A stretch of 64,000 nucleotides of DNA from Sphingorhabdus sp. (GTDB taxonomy: Bacteria; Pseudomonadota; Alphaproteobacteria; Sphingomonadales; Sphingomonadaceae), in contig NZ_JAAVVZ010000002.1 of assembly GCF_023910635.1 (NCBI RefSeq), positions 186,001 through 250,000 of the forward strand, written 5' to 3'. The notes under the pieces are model-generated. The model did no database searches and was not told the origin of the DNA. It was given only the letters and a program-made list of their open reading frames with translations. Shown here in pieces: positions 18,295 to 27,800 of the stretch (positions are counted from its first letter, which is position 1; every line of letters begins with the position of its first letter). A program made the translations under genes and the position numbers.

Positions 18295-20590
18295 ATTTAA
18301 TCCCTAAGGAAACGCCGACAAGCCGCCGAGAATCCGGAGTGTAGAATTGCGAATATACACCGGGTGCGTTCAGCACCGGCTGGCTGATGATGTTCGTCGC
18401 GTAGAATTTGTCAAAAAGGTTTTTGACAAAGAACGTCAGATTCCATCGATCGTCAGGTCCATTTACACCAACACTGCCATTAAAAATGCCAAAGCCTTTC
18501 TGTTGCAGGTTTGGATCGCCCGCCGCTGAAAAGCTCACTTTGTCGCGGAACTGGAAACTTGTCTGAACAAAACCAGTCAGGTCACCAACGGGCTGTTCGT
18601 AACGGCCAAATAGCGAGAGCGTGAGTTCGGGTGCGTTGGTAAGGGCGTTACCCGAGCCATTTGTCACGGCTGTGGCTGAAGGGGCCGCACTAACTCGGAT
18701 ACACTGACGGTCGGATGTGCGCGGTGTTCCAAAAGGCAGTATCGTTTGCCCAGTATAACACGCTATGTTCTCAAAGTCGGCATACTTCGCGTCAAGATAG
18801 CTTGCGTTGGCCGACAGGGATAGTCCGGCGGTGGGTCGTACACCAAGTTCAACCTCAACACCTTTGGTGTCGAGCTGACCTGCGTTGGTAACCCGAAAGC
18901 GGCCTGGGACAACGCCTTGGTCGAAAACCTGAGCCTGAAAATTTTCATATTTGGTCTGATAAGCAGCAATATTAAAGTTTAAGCGGTTGTTCAACCATGC
19001 GCCACGACCCCCAATCTCATATGTGGTCGGTATTTCGGGTTTAACGACTTCTGTCACAGAGGTGCTGACGCCTAATGTATTAATACCGGGCCCCTTGAAC
19101 CCCCGAGCGTGTGTTGCGTAGACCATGAATGACGGCGTTACGTCAACTTGAGCGGTTAGTCTGTAAGACCAGTTGTTAGCGCCAGTGTTGCCATTGATCG
19201 TACCACTGAAGCGACCAGGGATTGTTGCAACGGTACCCGGTGCCCGTAACTGGGTCAGATCAAGGTCGATTTCTTCTTCGGTGTAGCGGAATCCGCCAAT
19301 CAATTTCAGGCCGTCAAGAGGTCGCACGGTGATCTGGCCAAAAGCAGCCTTGCTCACATTCTTCGTGTCTGTGTCGAGTGTCGTTCCAAGAAGTGATGGA
19401 AGCGCCACGGCACCCAGCGTTCCTGTCTGGTTACTTTTCGTACGGTTTTGCTGATTGTAGTAGAAAAGCCCGGCGACCCATTCAACAGGCCCTGCTGGCG
19501 ATGTTAGCCGTAATTCCTGAGAAAACTGGCGAAGATTGGAAACCCCGTCATTGATATCAAGTATGTTTATTGGCAACAAATCGGGATCATTATTGTCCGC
19601 ATTTTTCCAACGCCGATAGGCTGTGATTGAGGTAAGTGTAGCGAAACCGAAGTCATAATCGATCTGCCCTGATGTGCCCCAGGCATCTACATTTTGAAAG
19701 AATGGCGCTCCTGCGGCTATTTCGCGATTTCCGATAGATGGAATAACCCCAGATGCAGCATTCAATGCACCAAATGGGGAGCTTGCAGGCGCCGATCTCG
19801 CGGTCCAAGCACAACATCTCGACCGTCGTTTTTGCCAGTCGCCGGAGATATTGATGACAAGCGCGCTATTGGGTTCGATCAATAGTCTAGCACGCGCATT
19901 CTGCTCATTCCGGTTATTTACATCAACATCGAGCTTGCGGTTGTATACTGTGCCATCGGCTGTTTGGCCCCCAACGGCTATGCGGATTGCCGCGATGTCA
20001 CCCAACGGGAGGTTGCCCACCGCCGATAGTTTAATTTCATTAAGTGTCGCGTAGGAACCCTTCAGCTCCATAGTCGTCTCGCCAAGCTGCGGGCGCCGCG
20101 TGTTTATTGAAATCAAACCAGCACTGGCGTTTTTTCCAAAAAGCATCCCTTGAGGTCCACGGAGAATTTCAACGCGCTCAAGATCCAGCAGGTCACCCGT
20201 CGCTTGCCCTGAGCGTCCGACGACAACACCATCGACCACAACGCCAACGCTTTGTTCAACCGTGTCCGAAAAAATTGCGGTACCGACGCCGCGGATAGCA
20301 AAGCCTTCACCACGTGCGTTTGCGGATGGCGTAAAATTAAGGCTGGGAGATACCAAACGAAGATCCGTAGCAGTTGTTATCTGCTGTGAAAGCAATGCGG
20401 TCCCACTCACTGCGCTGACAGCAAGTGGTACGTCGCGCAGCCGTTCCTCGCGCTTTTGGGCTGTTACAATAATTTCGCCTTCGTTGGCGGTTTCGTCAGA
20501 CGAAGTTGCCGAAACATCCTGAGCATATGCCGGCAGCGCGGCAAATAATGCAGTCATCAGCGCGGTCTGCGCCAGTAAATGTGAACGCAT
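18284..20590 (-). CDS. TonB-dependent receptor of a sulfatase/GH3 catabolic operon
   Basis: This 768-residue outer-membrane receptor has a signal peptide ending LPAYAQ, a TonB box (GEIIVTAQKREE), a plug (LRLVSPSLNF, GFAIRGVGTAIF, VERVEILRGPQGMLFGKNASAG) and a barrel ending VSLGIKFGQ. It is the common sphingomonad receptor type that takes up diverse organic compounds. It is the first gene of the operon with sulfatase, esterase, GH3 and transporter. A GTG 18 bases upstream (20608) is open in frame, but ATG 20590 sits behind GGGAGAGAGACT, a good ribosome site, so I chose it. Confidence 0.92.
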   Translation of the reverse strand: MRSHLLAQTALMTALFAALPAYAQDVSATSSDETANEGEIIVTAQKREERLRDVPLAVSAVSGTALLSQQITTATDLRLVSPSLNFTPSANARGEGFAIRGVGTAIFSDTVEQSVGVVVDGVVVGRSGQATGDLLDLERVEILRGPQGMLFGKNASAGLISINTRRPQLGETTMELKGSYATLNEIKLSAVGNLPLGDIAAIRIAVGGQTADGTVYNRKLDVDVNNRNEQNARARLLIEPNSALVINISGDWQKRRSRCCAWTARSAPASSPFGALNAASGVIPSIGNREIAAGAPFFQNVDAWGTSGQIDYDFGFATLTSITAYRRWKNADNNDPDLLPINILDINDGVSNLRQFSQELRLTSPAGPVEWVAGLFYYNQQNRTKSNQTGTLGAVALPSLLGTTLDTDTKNVSKAAFGQITVRPLDGLKLIGGFRYTEEEIDLDLTQLRAPGTVATIPGRFSGTINGNTGANNWSYRLTAQVDVTPSFMVYATHARGFKGPGINTLGVSTSVTEVVKPEIPTTYEIGGRGAWLNNRLNFNIAAYQTKYENFQAQVFDQGVVPGRFRVTNAGQLDTKGVEVELGVRPTAGLSLSANASYLDAKYADFENIACYTGQTILPFGTPRTSDRQCIRVSAAPSATAVTNGSGNALTNAPELTLSLFGRYEQPVGDLTGFVQTSFQFRDKVSFSAAGDPNLQQKGFGIFNGSVGVNGPDDRWNLTFFVKNLFDKFYATNIISQPVLNAPGVYSQFYTPDSRRLVGVSLGIKFGQ

Positions 20591-20664
20591 AGTCTCTCTC
20601 CCTTGCACCCGCCCTTTGTAAGCGGTTGATTCGGAATGTAGATCAGCAGATTTCAGTTGTCTAG

Positions 20665-21321
20665 TTATTTGTCCGTTCGGTCAGACAATGATTCTGACAT
20701 CATTAAATCAACAACCAGTTTCATATTTTCCCGCAGATTTGCTGCGTCGGTTAGTTGGCGTGCAAACGTGCGATTCCACATAGCGCTCTGCGCAACCAAA
20801 ACGTTTACGCTACTCGTCAGCAACGCCTGATAATGCGCGGGGTCACCTGGCCCAAGGAGCCCTTCATGCTGCATGGCGCGGATCATTTTGTCGTTCATTG
20901 AAACATGTTTGCCAAAGTGCCGGTCAGCCAGCCATTCGCTGCGCCATGACGGAGTTGCACCTTCAATAAAAGGGATCCGTACGTAAGCGGGCCACATGAT
21001 CGACGCCTCAATGAAAAGTTCGATCCGAGCTTCCAGCAGCTCTCGAGACGGCGAAAGACCTGTGGGATGTCGCTCTTTAAAAAACGCATCAACATCCGCC
21101 CACAATCTATCTACTGCCAGCTTCCAAAGCGTTTCCTTGTCCTGAAAATGATACAACACGCTTGGTTTAGAAACACCTGACGTCGCTGCAATATCTGCCA
21201 GCGAGACGCCCTCATAACCCCGCTCAGCGAACAGGCTGGTTGCTGCTGCCAACACTGCGGCGTTGGCAATTTTACCTTTGACGTTTCGGGTGCGCTTAAC
21301 TTTTTCAGGAATCGAGTTCAT
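20665..21321 (-). CDS. TetR-family transcriptional regulator
   Basis: This 218-residue TetR-type repressor has an N-terminal helix-turn-helix (AERGYEGVSLADIAATSGVS followed by KPSVLYHFQDKETLW) and a C-terminal ligand domain. The open frame extends to 21432, but the extra N-terminus is hydrophobic and unlike the family; ATG 21321 (MNSIPEKVKR) or 21336 fits better. It lies between the TonB-receptor operon (same strand) and the divergent PhyH gene. It probably controls both: one palindrome lies in the divergent promoter region and a second, similar site overlaps its own stop codon. Confidence 0.88.
   Translation of the reverse strand: MNSIPEKVKRTRNVKGKIANAAVLAAATSLFAERGYEGVSLADIAATSGVSKPSVLYHFQDKETLWKLAVDRLWADVDAFFKERHPTGLSPSRELLEARIELFIEASIMWPAYVRIPFIEGATPSWRSEWLADRHFGKHVSMNDKMIRAMQHEGLLGPGDPAHYQALLTSSVNVLVAQSAMWNRTFARQLTDAANLRENMKLVVDLMMSESLSDRTDK
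20670..20683. promoter_or_regulatory. Candidate TetR operator overlapping the 3' end of the TetR gene
   Basis: Read on the minus strand this is TGACCGAACGGACA, matching the palindrome at 21453-21466 (TGACCGACTGGTCA) at 11 of 14 positions. It encodes part of the last residues of the regulator and lies about 80 bases before the receptor start, where an operator for the receptor operon would be expected. Confidence 0.45.
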
Positions 21322-21452
21322 GCGCGTTCTTACCATGTCAAAAGTAAAACTCCACCAGACACAGACAATATCTATCATGACATCTATCATGACAATTGAG
21401 CATCGGCGGCCCCCCTTATTGCCTTGCATCACACACCAATAAGCCTATTATC

Positions 21453-21466
21453 TGACCGACTGGTCA
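21453..21466. promoter_or_regulatory. Candidate TetR operator in the divergent promoter region
   Basis: TGACCGACTGGTCA has perfect 5-base arms (TGACC/GGTCA) around a 4-base spacer. It lies 23 bases before the PhyH start and about 130 bases before the TetR start. Position and symmetry suggest autoregulation and control of the dioxygenase gene. Confidence 0.5.
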
Positions 21467-21488
21467 ATAATCGCGGGAACAATTGAGA

Positions 21489-22289
21489 ATGCTTAGCAAA
21501 CAGCAGATGGTGGACTGGGAAAAAGACGGCTTTGTCGTAATTCGAGGTTTTTTGGATCCCAAGGTCTGCATTCAAATGGAGGCAGAGGCCATTGCAGCCA
21601 TCCGCAATGACCCGCCATCTGCGCATCAGGGTGAACCAGCCTATATTTTAAAAAATGGGATGCTGGTTCAGCCCGAAGCGCAAGTACCCGTCGGGGCCAA
21701 TAATCCAGAAGATTTTGTCGCTAAAGTTTTCAACACGCACCTTCAAGGTGCCGCGCATGATTTTGCGATAAGTGGCGGCGCGGCTTCATTGGTCTCGTCC
21801 ATACTTGGCGATGACATCGACGTTTTTCAGTCCATGTTTATTCTCAAAAACCCAGGTGCCTGGGGGCAGCCATGGCATCAGGACAGCTATTATTTTAATT
21901 TTGATCAGCAGCCGCAAGTAGGTTTATGGCTAGCGATCTCCGAAGCGACACTTGATAACGGTTGCTTATCGGTTTTACCCGGGTCGCATACCAACGCAGT
22001 TTTGGAACATGTGCCAGATCTTCGGGAGGGCGCAAACCAGGGCTATTTAGAAATATTGGGCGTAGACGAGGGTAGCGCGATTCCTGTGCTTATGAACCCT
22101 GGCGACTTACTTGTGTTTAATAGCTTCCTGCTCCATCGATCATTGGACAACCGCGGCGGTGCGCGCAGATCAGCTATGGTCTACCATTATGGCCGAGCGG
22201 ACAGTGTGAATTTGGCCAGTCCTGAAGTGCAAGCAATGCAACAGAGGGTCACGAAGTGGATACCGGTACGGCGATCGTCAGCAAAATAA
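21489..22289 (+). CDS. Phytanoyl-CoA dioxygenase (PhyH) family protein
   Basis: This roughly 266-residue protein belongs to the Fe(II)/2-oxoglutarate oxygenase PhyH family. The metal-binding HxD is seen in PWHQDSYYFNF and the distal His in NSFLLHRSLDN, followed by an Arg-rich stretch suited to 2-oxoglutarate (RGGARRSAMVYHYG). It likely hydroxylates a small molecule, perhaps the aglycone or acid released by the divergent sulfatase/GH3 operon; this is inference. TTG at 21483 is in frame, but ATG 21489 is the better start. Confidence 0.85.
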   Translation: MLSKQQMVDWEKDGFVVIRGFLDPKVCIQMEAEAIAAIRNDPPSAHQGEPAYILKNGMLVQPEAQVPVGANNPEDFVAKVFNTHLQGAAHDFAISGGAASLVSSILGDDIDVFQSMFILKNPGAWGQPWHQDSYYFNFDQQPQVGLWLAISEATLDNGCLSVLPGSHTNAVLEHVPDLREGANQGYLEILGVDEGSAIPVLMNPGDLLVFNSFLLHRSLDNRGGARRSAMVYHYGRADSVNLASPEVQAMQQRVTKWIPVRRSSAK

Positions 22290-22673
22290 CCCAAAACTTT
22301 TGAACCCATGCGCCAAAACGCGGCTAAACACATAAATTTTAGATGAAAATTCTGAGTTCCGCTGCTTGAGCACGTTAAAGAGACATAGGACAGTTTCATA
22401 ATTATGGGAGGTTTGAGGCCATTTTGACGCCGCGAAGGTGGATTTAAGTGGTCCTGACGCTGGTCCCACAAGGGAGCTATGCGTGGCGAGGGCAGGTCAT
22501 TCCATGTTCGCCCGTTAAGGACATGGCGTGGGCGGTTTGAGCCTGCTTCCGGCACGCTTTACACCCCACCGTTGCGTTCTTGTTTGCAACATTTGCCTTT
22601 CGCACTATCGAATGTTCCCGGGCCAAGCGGAACCTTTTTGCATAAAGGGGCGTTGGGGCCGGGGAATGCCTGA
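22290..22673. other. Intergenic region with a partial copy of the structured repeat
   Basis: No gene is visible. Bases 22411-22458 match the right end of the TAGGGTCAGGACC-type element (see 29940 and 51992). Here TTTGAGGCCATTTTG runs directly into GACGCCGCG, as expected if the interior was lost by recombination between two GCCATTTTG copies. The promoter for tamA must lie to the right of it. Confidence 0.6.
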
Positions 22674-24863
22674 TTGATCCGAACAATTGCCTTTTTATAT
22701 TTGAGCAGCGCAGCCGCGCCCTTGCTTGCCCAAAATCCGGCGGCTGAGGCGCCTGCAACGGGTCCGCGTGCCCCTATCATAACCGACACGGAGTTTAACG
22801 CCGCCATTCCGTCGCTGGATGATGCCCCGTTGGAAAGCATCGAAGCGTGGCAGGCCGATCAGGATAATCGTGCGGCAGACAGCTCTGCGGCGCAGCAGGT
22901 GGCGCAGACCGCTGCTGACCCGGCGATATCAAAAGTGCAAGATAATGATGCGGTGGAATTACTGCCCGATCCGCCCTTGACCGACCCGTTGTTGGACGAT
23001 CCCTTGTCGCCTATCGCAAATTTTGATGCAGAACCCCCGCCTGAACCCACGCAGGCTGGGGAACGTGATGTGGGTGCCGTGCGCTACATCCTGCGCTTGG
23101 ATGGCTTGGATGCGGCTGCAACGGCAGAGCTGGCCAAAGACGCCGATGGCATTGCGGTTGAGGCGGCGGCCTGGAATGATGTCCGGTCGCGCTTTCACGA
23201 TCTTTCGTCGCTAAAGGAGAAAGGCGGCCGCGCAGATAGCCGCGCCGAGATTGGCCAACGTGCGCGTGCGGACCGGCAACTGCTGCTGGACATTTTGAAC
23301 GGGCAGGGCTTTTTTGATGCCGATGTTCAGGTGAAGACCGAACCATCGGCAACACAAGGCGGGCCAGTCAATGTCGTCCTGACCGTCCTGCCTGGCCGCC
23401 GTTATTATCTGGGGCAGATCGCTTTTGCAGGCCCAGCGGTGCAGCCGGCTAACCTTATAAGCGCTAACTTCGTGCCAAAAACGGGTGACGCGATCGTTGC
23501 GGATGTCATTTTGGCGGCCGAAGCGAACCTTTCTGTCGCATTGCCGCAAAATGGCTATCCCTTCGCCGCCGTTGGCCAGCGCGATATATTGTTGGATAAC
23601 GCAAATGGCCTTGGCGACTACACCTTGCCGGTGGACCCCGGCGCACGCAGCTATTTCGGGCAATTGCGCACGGAAGGTAGCCCAGCATTTGGTGCGCAGC
23701 ATATCGCAATATTGCGACGCTTTAAGACGGGCGATCTCTACGACAGCCGCAAAGTGGATGACCTGCGCGCTGCGTTGATTGCCACAGGATTGCTGTCTAC
23801 TGTTTCGGTCGAAGCTGTTCCGGGCGAAGGTGTGGCACCGGACGGAACGCCTTATGCCGATTTGCTTGTCCGCCAAGAGGCCGCACCGCCGCGCAGTTTG
23901 GCGGCAAGTGCGGGCTATGGGACGGGGCAGGGCTTTCGCGCAGAGGGCAGTTGGACGCACCGGAACCTGTTTCCACCGGAAGGTGCCTTACGGGTAGCAG
24001 CGCTGCTTGGCATGCAGGAGCAGGCAGCAAGCGTCGCTTTTGACCGCGCCAATGCCGGACGGCGTGACCGCAATATCGAGATATCCTTGTCGGCATTACA
24101 CAGCAATTATGATGCGTTTGAGGCATATACCGGACGGTTGGGTGTGACGATGGCGTTGGTCTCGACCCCAATTTGGCAAAAGAAATTCACATGGTCGATA
24201 GGTGCGGAAATCTTAGGCACGTCCGAGGATGCGTTTGAATTGGCGCGCGGTGCCCGCGACCGGCAGCTATATTATGTTGCCGCCTTGCCGGGCCAGGTCG
24301 GTTTTGACCGATCAAACGACTTGCTTGATCCCATTCGGGGCTATCGCGTTAATTTGCGGGTCTCACCTGAGGCATCGTTGGGAACGGGCACACAGATTTA
24401 CGTCCGCGCCATATTGGACGGTTCTTATTATTATCCGGTGCAGGACAATATCGTGGTGGCGGCCCGCGCGCGCGTTGGAACCATAGCCGGCATTTCGCGG
24501 GATAATCTGGCGCCATCGCGCCGATTCTACGGCGGCGGCGGCGGATCTGTTCGCGGTTTTGGGTATCAACGGCTCGGTCCCTTGGACCCGAACAATGATC
24601 CCATTGGCGGCAGAAGCGTGAACGAATTCGCACTTGAGGGACGCTATCGCTTTGGCAATTTCGGCGTTGTTGGCTTTGTCGATGCGGGCCAAGCCTATGA
24701 ATCGAGCATCCCCAAATTTAACGACTGGCGCGTGGGCGTTGGCATTGGTGGCCGCTTCTATACCAATTTCGGTCCGGTCCGGCTGGACCTTGCAACGCCG
24801 TTGAACGGGCGACCGGGGGATTCCCGCTTCAGCGTTTACGTGTCGATTGGGCAGGCATTTTAA
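22674..24863 (+). CDS. tamA: TamA-like outer-membrane assembly protein (BamA/Omp85 family)
   Basis: This 729-residue Omp85-family protein has a signal peptide (MIRTIAFLYLSSAAAPLLAQ), an acidic Pro/Ala-rich linker (about 25-120), POTRA-like domains (DILNGQGFFDADVQVK, VDDLRAALIATGLLSTV) and a C-terminal 16-strand barrel with GGGGSVRGFGYQRLGP and a final VYVSIGQAF. With TamB it should form the translocation and assembly module moving proteins or lipids to the outer membrane. The start appears to be TTG at 22674, because no ATG gives a signal peptide. The stop overlaps the tamB start (TAATG), so the pair is translationally coupled. Confidence 0.92.
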   Translation: MIRTIAFLYLSSAAAPLLAQNPAAEAPATGPRAPIITDTEFNAAIPSLDDAPLESIEAWQADQDNRAADSSAAQQVAQTAADPAISKVQDNDAVELLPDPPLTDPLLDDPLSPIANFDAEPPPEPTQAGERDVGAVRYILRLDGLDAAATAELAKDADGIAVEAAAWNDVRSRFHDLSSLKEKGGRADSRAEIGQRARADRQLLLDILNGQGFFDADVQVKTEPSATQGGPVNVVLTVLPGRRYYLGQIAFAGPAVQPANLISANFVPKTGDAIVADVILAAEANLSVALPQNGYPFAAVGQRDILLDNANGLGDYTLPVDPGARSYFGQLRTEGSPAFGAQHIAILRRFKTGDLYDSRKVDDLRAALIATGLLSTVSVEAVPGEGVAPDGTPYADLLVRQEAAPPRSLAASAGYGTGQGFRAEGSWTHRNLFPPEGALRVAALLGMQEQAASVAFDRANAGRRDRNIEISLSALHSNYDAFEAYTGRLGVTMALVSTPIWQKKFTWSIGAEILGTSEDAFELARGARDRQLYYVAALPGQVGFDRSNDLLDPIRGYRVNLRVSPEASLGTGTQIYVRAILDGSYYYPVQDNIVVAARARVGTIAGISRDNLAPSRRFYGGGGGSVRGFGYQRLGPLDPNNDPIGGRSVNEFALEGRYRFGNFGVVGFVDAGQAYESSIPKFNDWRVGVGIGGRFYTNFGPVRLDLATPLNGRPGDSRFSVYVSIGQAF

Positions 24864-27800
24864 TGGTGTGGCGACGGGTCGCCATTGGTGTAGCTGCCGT
24901 TGCGGCGTTAATGCTCGCGATAGTGATGGGCAGCTATGTGTGGCTTGATAGCCAGTCCGGTCGGAACTTTGTTGCACGCCAGATTGCGGCTTTTGAGATG
25001 GAAAATGGCCTCAACATCCGGATCGGTAAAATCAATGGGTCGATTTATGGCCACGCAGTTTTGTCCGACGTCCGTTTTCGTGACCCCAAGGGCGAATTTG
25101 CGCGCGCGCCCGAAATCCGGCTGGACTGGAACCCTTTGTCCTATTTTAGCCGCGGTATCGCTATCAATGCGCTGACGGCCAAAGAACTCAAGTTATCGCG
25201 CTTGCCCGCGCTTCGTATTGTCCCCGACCGAGGCGACCCGCTGCTCCCTGATCTAGATATTAACATCGAACGGCTGCAGGTGGACCGCATCGTCTTTGCC
25301 AAGGCCATTACGGGGGAGACGCAAGTCGCCTCATTGTCTGGCAAAGTGAAGATTGCCGACAGGCGCGCAATAATTGACGCGACCGCAGGCAGCCTGCGCG
25401 GTGACCGCATCGTTTTAAAACTCGATGCTGTGCCTGACGATAATCGTTTTGATGTCGACTTGAAACTCGATGCACCAGCAAAAGGCTTGGTTGCCGGTCT
25501 AGTTGGCCGCGAAGTGCCGATGACGGCCAGTTTAACTGGTCGCGGCAGCTGGCGGAAATGGGATGGCGCGTTGACTGCGCAATTGGCGTCTGAGGACGTT
25601 GCGGACCTTGCGCTTACCGCGCGCGAAGGGACGTTTACGATAAAAGGCACCGCAGCTTTGGCCAAAGTCTTAGCCGACAGCTTGCTGATGCGGGCGCTAT
25701 CGCCAGTGGCAATGTTGGACATGGCGACAAGCTTCGACAACCGCGTTGCGAAGATCACGGGCAGCATCCGTTCGGCTGCGGTCGCGGTAGATGCAGACGG
25801 CGTGGCCGATTTGGGCGAAGGCAGCTTTGATGACCTCGCGCTGGATTTCCGGATTCTCCGCCCCAGCATCATCGGGTCGAATGTCAGTGGCGCAAATATA
25901 CGCGGCAGGGCATTGCTCAATGGCGCCTTTGTTGGTCCCACGGTCGCCTATTCCGCCAGTGCAGGTCGTTTGGCATTTGATGCCACAGCATTTGAGGATG
26001 TGACCGTCACCGGCGAAATGCAGGCGAAGGCGGATCGCTTCATCATCCCGGTTAACGCGACGGCGCGCCGTGTAACGGGCGTCAACCAAATCGCGGGCGG
26101 TTTGCTGACCAACGTTCGCGTCAATGGTGATATTGCTATCGCTGACGGCCGTGTGCTCTCCGACAATTTAAAAATCCGTTCCGACCGGATCAACGCAAAA
26201 GCGTTGCTGGTCGGTGACATTGATAAAGGCGTTTACACCACGGCGTTAGACGGAAAGGTCGATGGATTTCAGGTCAACTCGGTTGGCCTGTTCAATGTCG
26301 TTGCGGATGTCGATGTCGAAACCACGCGTGGCCGTGGCTATGCGCTGGTCGGCACCGTAAAGGCGCGTTCAACAAAGCTATTCAGCCAGGGCTTCCAGAA
26401 TTTCCTTGGCGGCCAAATGTTCGTTAATGCCGGCATCCGTTATGGCACCAATGGCATATTGCGGATCACGCGCGCTACATTGGTGTCGCCCTTATTCCGG
26501 TTGAACAGCGGCGACGGAACATATGTGATGGATGGCGGGCGGATCATGTTCAATGGCCGGGGTTATTCCAACCAATATGGCCCAGTGCTCGTGGGTATGA
26601 CGGGGACATTCGACCGTCCGGAATATCGCATTACGGCAACCAATCCCGGGTTCGGCATCGGCATGTCCAATGTCGTTGGCATCGTGACGGCTAGCCCGCG
26701 GGGTTATGCCATCGCGATGACGGGTTCGACCGATTACGGCCCGATCAGCGGCGATGTCGATGTGCTGTCGGGGAAGGGGCCGCTGACCATGGATATCTTG
26801 CGCGGCAATTTTGCAGGCATCGACTTAACGGGCCGTATCCGGCAGGCCGCGTCAGGACCATTTGTTGGGACATTGAAGGGCGCAGGTTCGGGCTTTGACG
26901 GAACCATCGCTTTGTCGGCGCAAGGCAAGTTTCAGCGCGTGGGTATTGACGCTGTTGCTTTAAATGCCAGGCTTTCCGGCGAACGGAAGCTGGCCATTGG
27001 GCGTGGGATCATCAATGCGGACATCATATTATATGACAGCCCGCAGGTCATTGCCGATGTGCAAGTTGAAAACGCTGTTGTAAATGACATCTCGATCGCC
27101 GCAGCACGCGCAAAACTGGATTATCGTGCAGGTATCGGTACGGCACAAATATTGGCCGAAGGCCGGAGCCAGGTTCCTTTTCGCCTTGCCGCCAATGCCC
27201 ACTTCACCCCGCAATTGTGGCGGATTGCCGCCAAGGGCCGCGCCAATGGCGTCAATTTCGCTACCGATGGCCCAGTGCGCATTGTCCCGCGCCGGAACGG
27301 CTATGATATTTTACCGAGCAATATCAAAGTCGCGGATGGCAGCTTGCGCATCGCGGGCAGTTATGGCGACGCCCTTGTCCTTCAATCGCGCTTCGACAAG
27401 GTCGATATTGCCGTGCTCGATCCCCTCCTGCCCGGACTTGGCCTTGGCGGGCGAGTGAGCGGCAGTCTGGATTGGTCGCAAGCGTCATTGGCGGCCTTCC
27501 CGAATGCGGACGCGCGGCTGGAGATCAGCCGCTTTGCCCGGACATATCTGGGTTCCCGGTCGCAGCCTGTGGACATCAGCTTCGTCGCAAGATTGCTTCC
27601 GACCGGAGGCAATGCGCGCTTTATCATCCGACGGCGTGGGGCAGCGGTCGGTCGGATGCAGATTGACTTGACGCCATTGCCCCCCGGAAATGCCCGCTGG
27701 ACCGAACGGCTGCTCGCTGCGCCCCTGTCGGGCGGCATTCGCTATAATGGACCTGCCGACACATTGTTTTCCTTGGCCGGACTTGCGGACCAAAGCCTGA

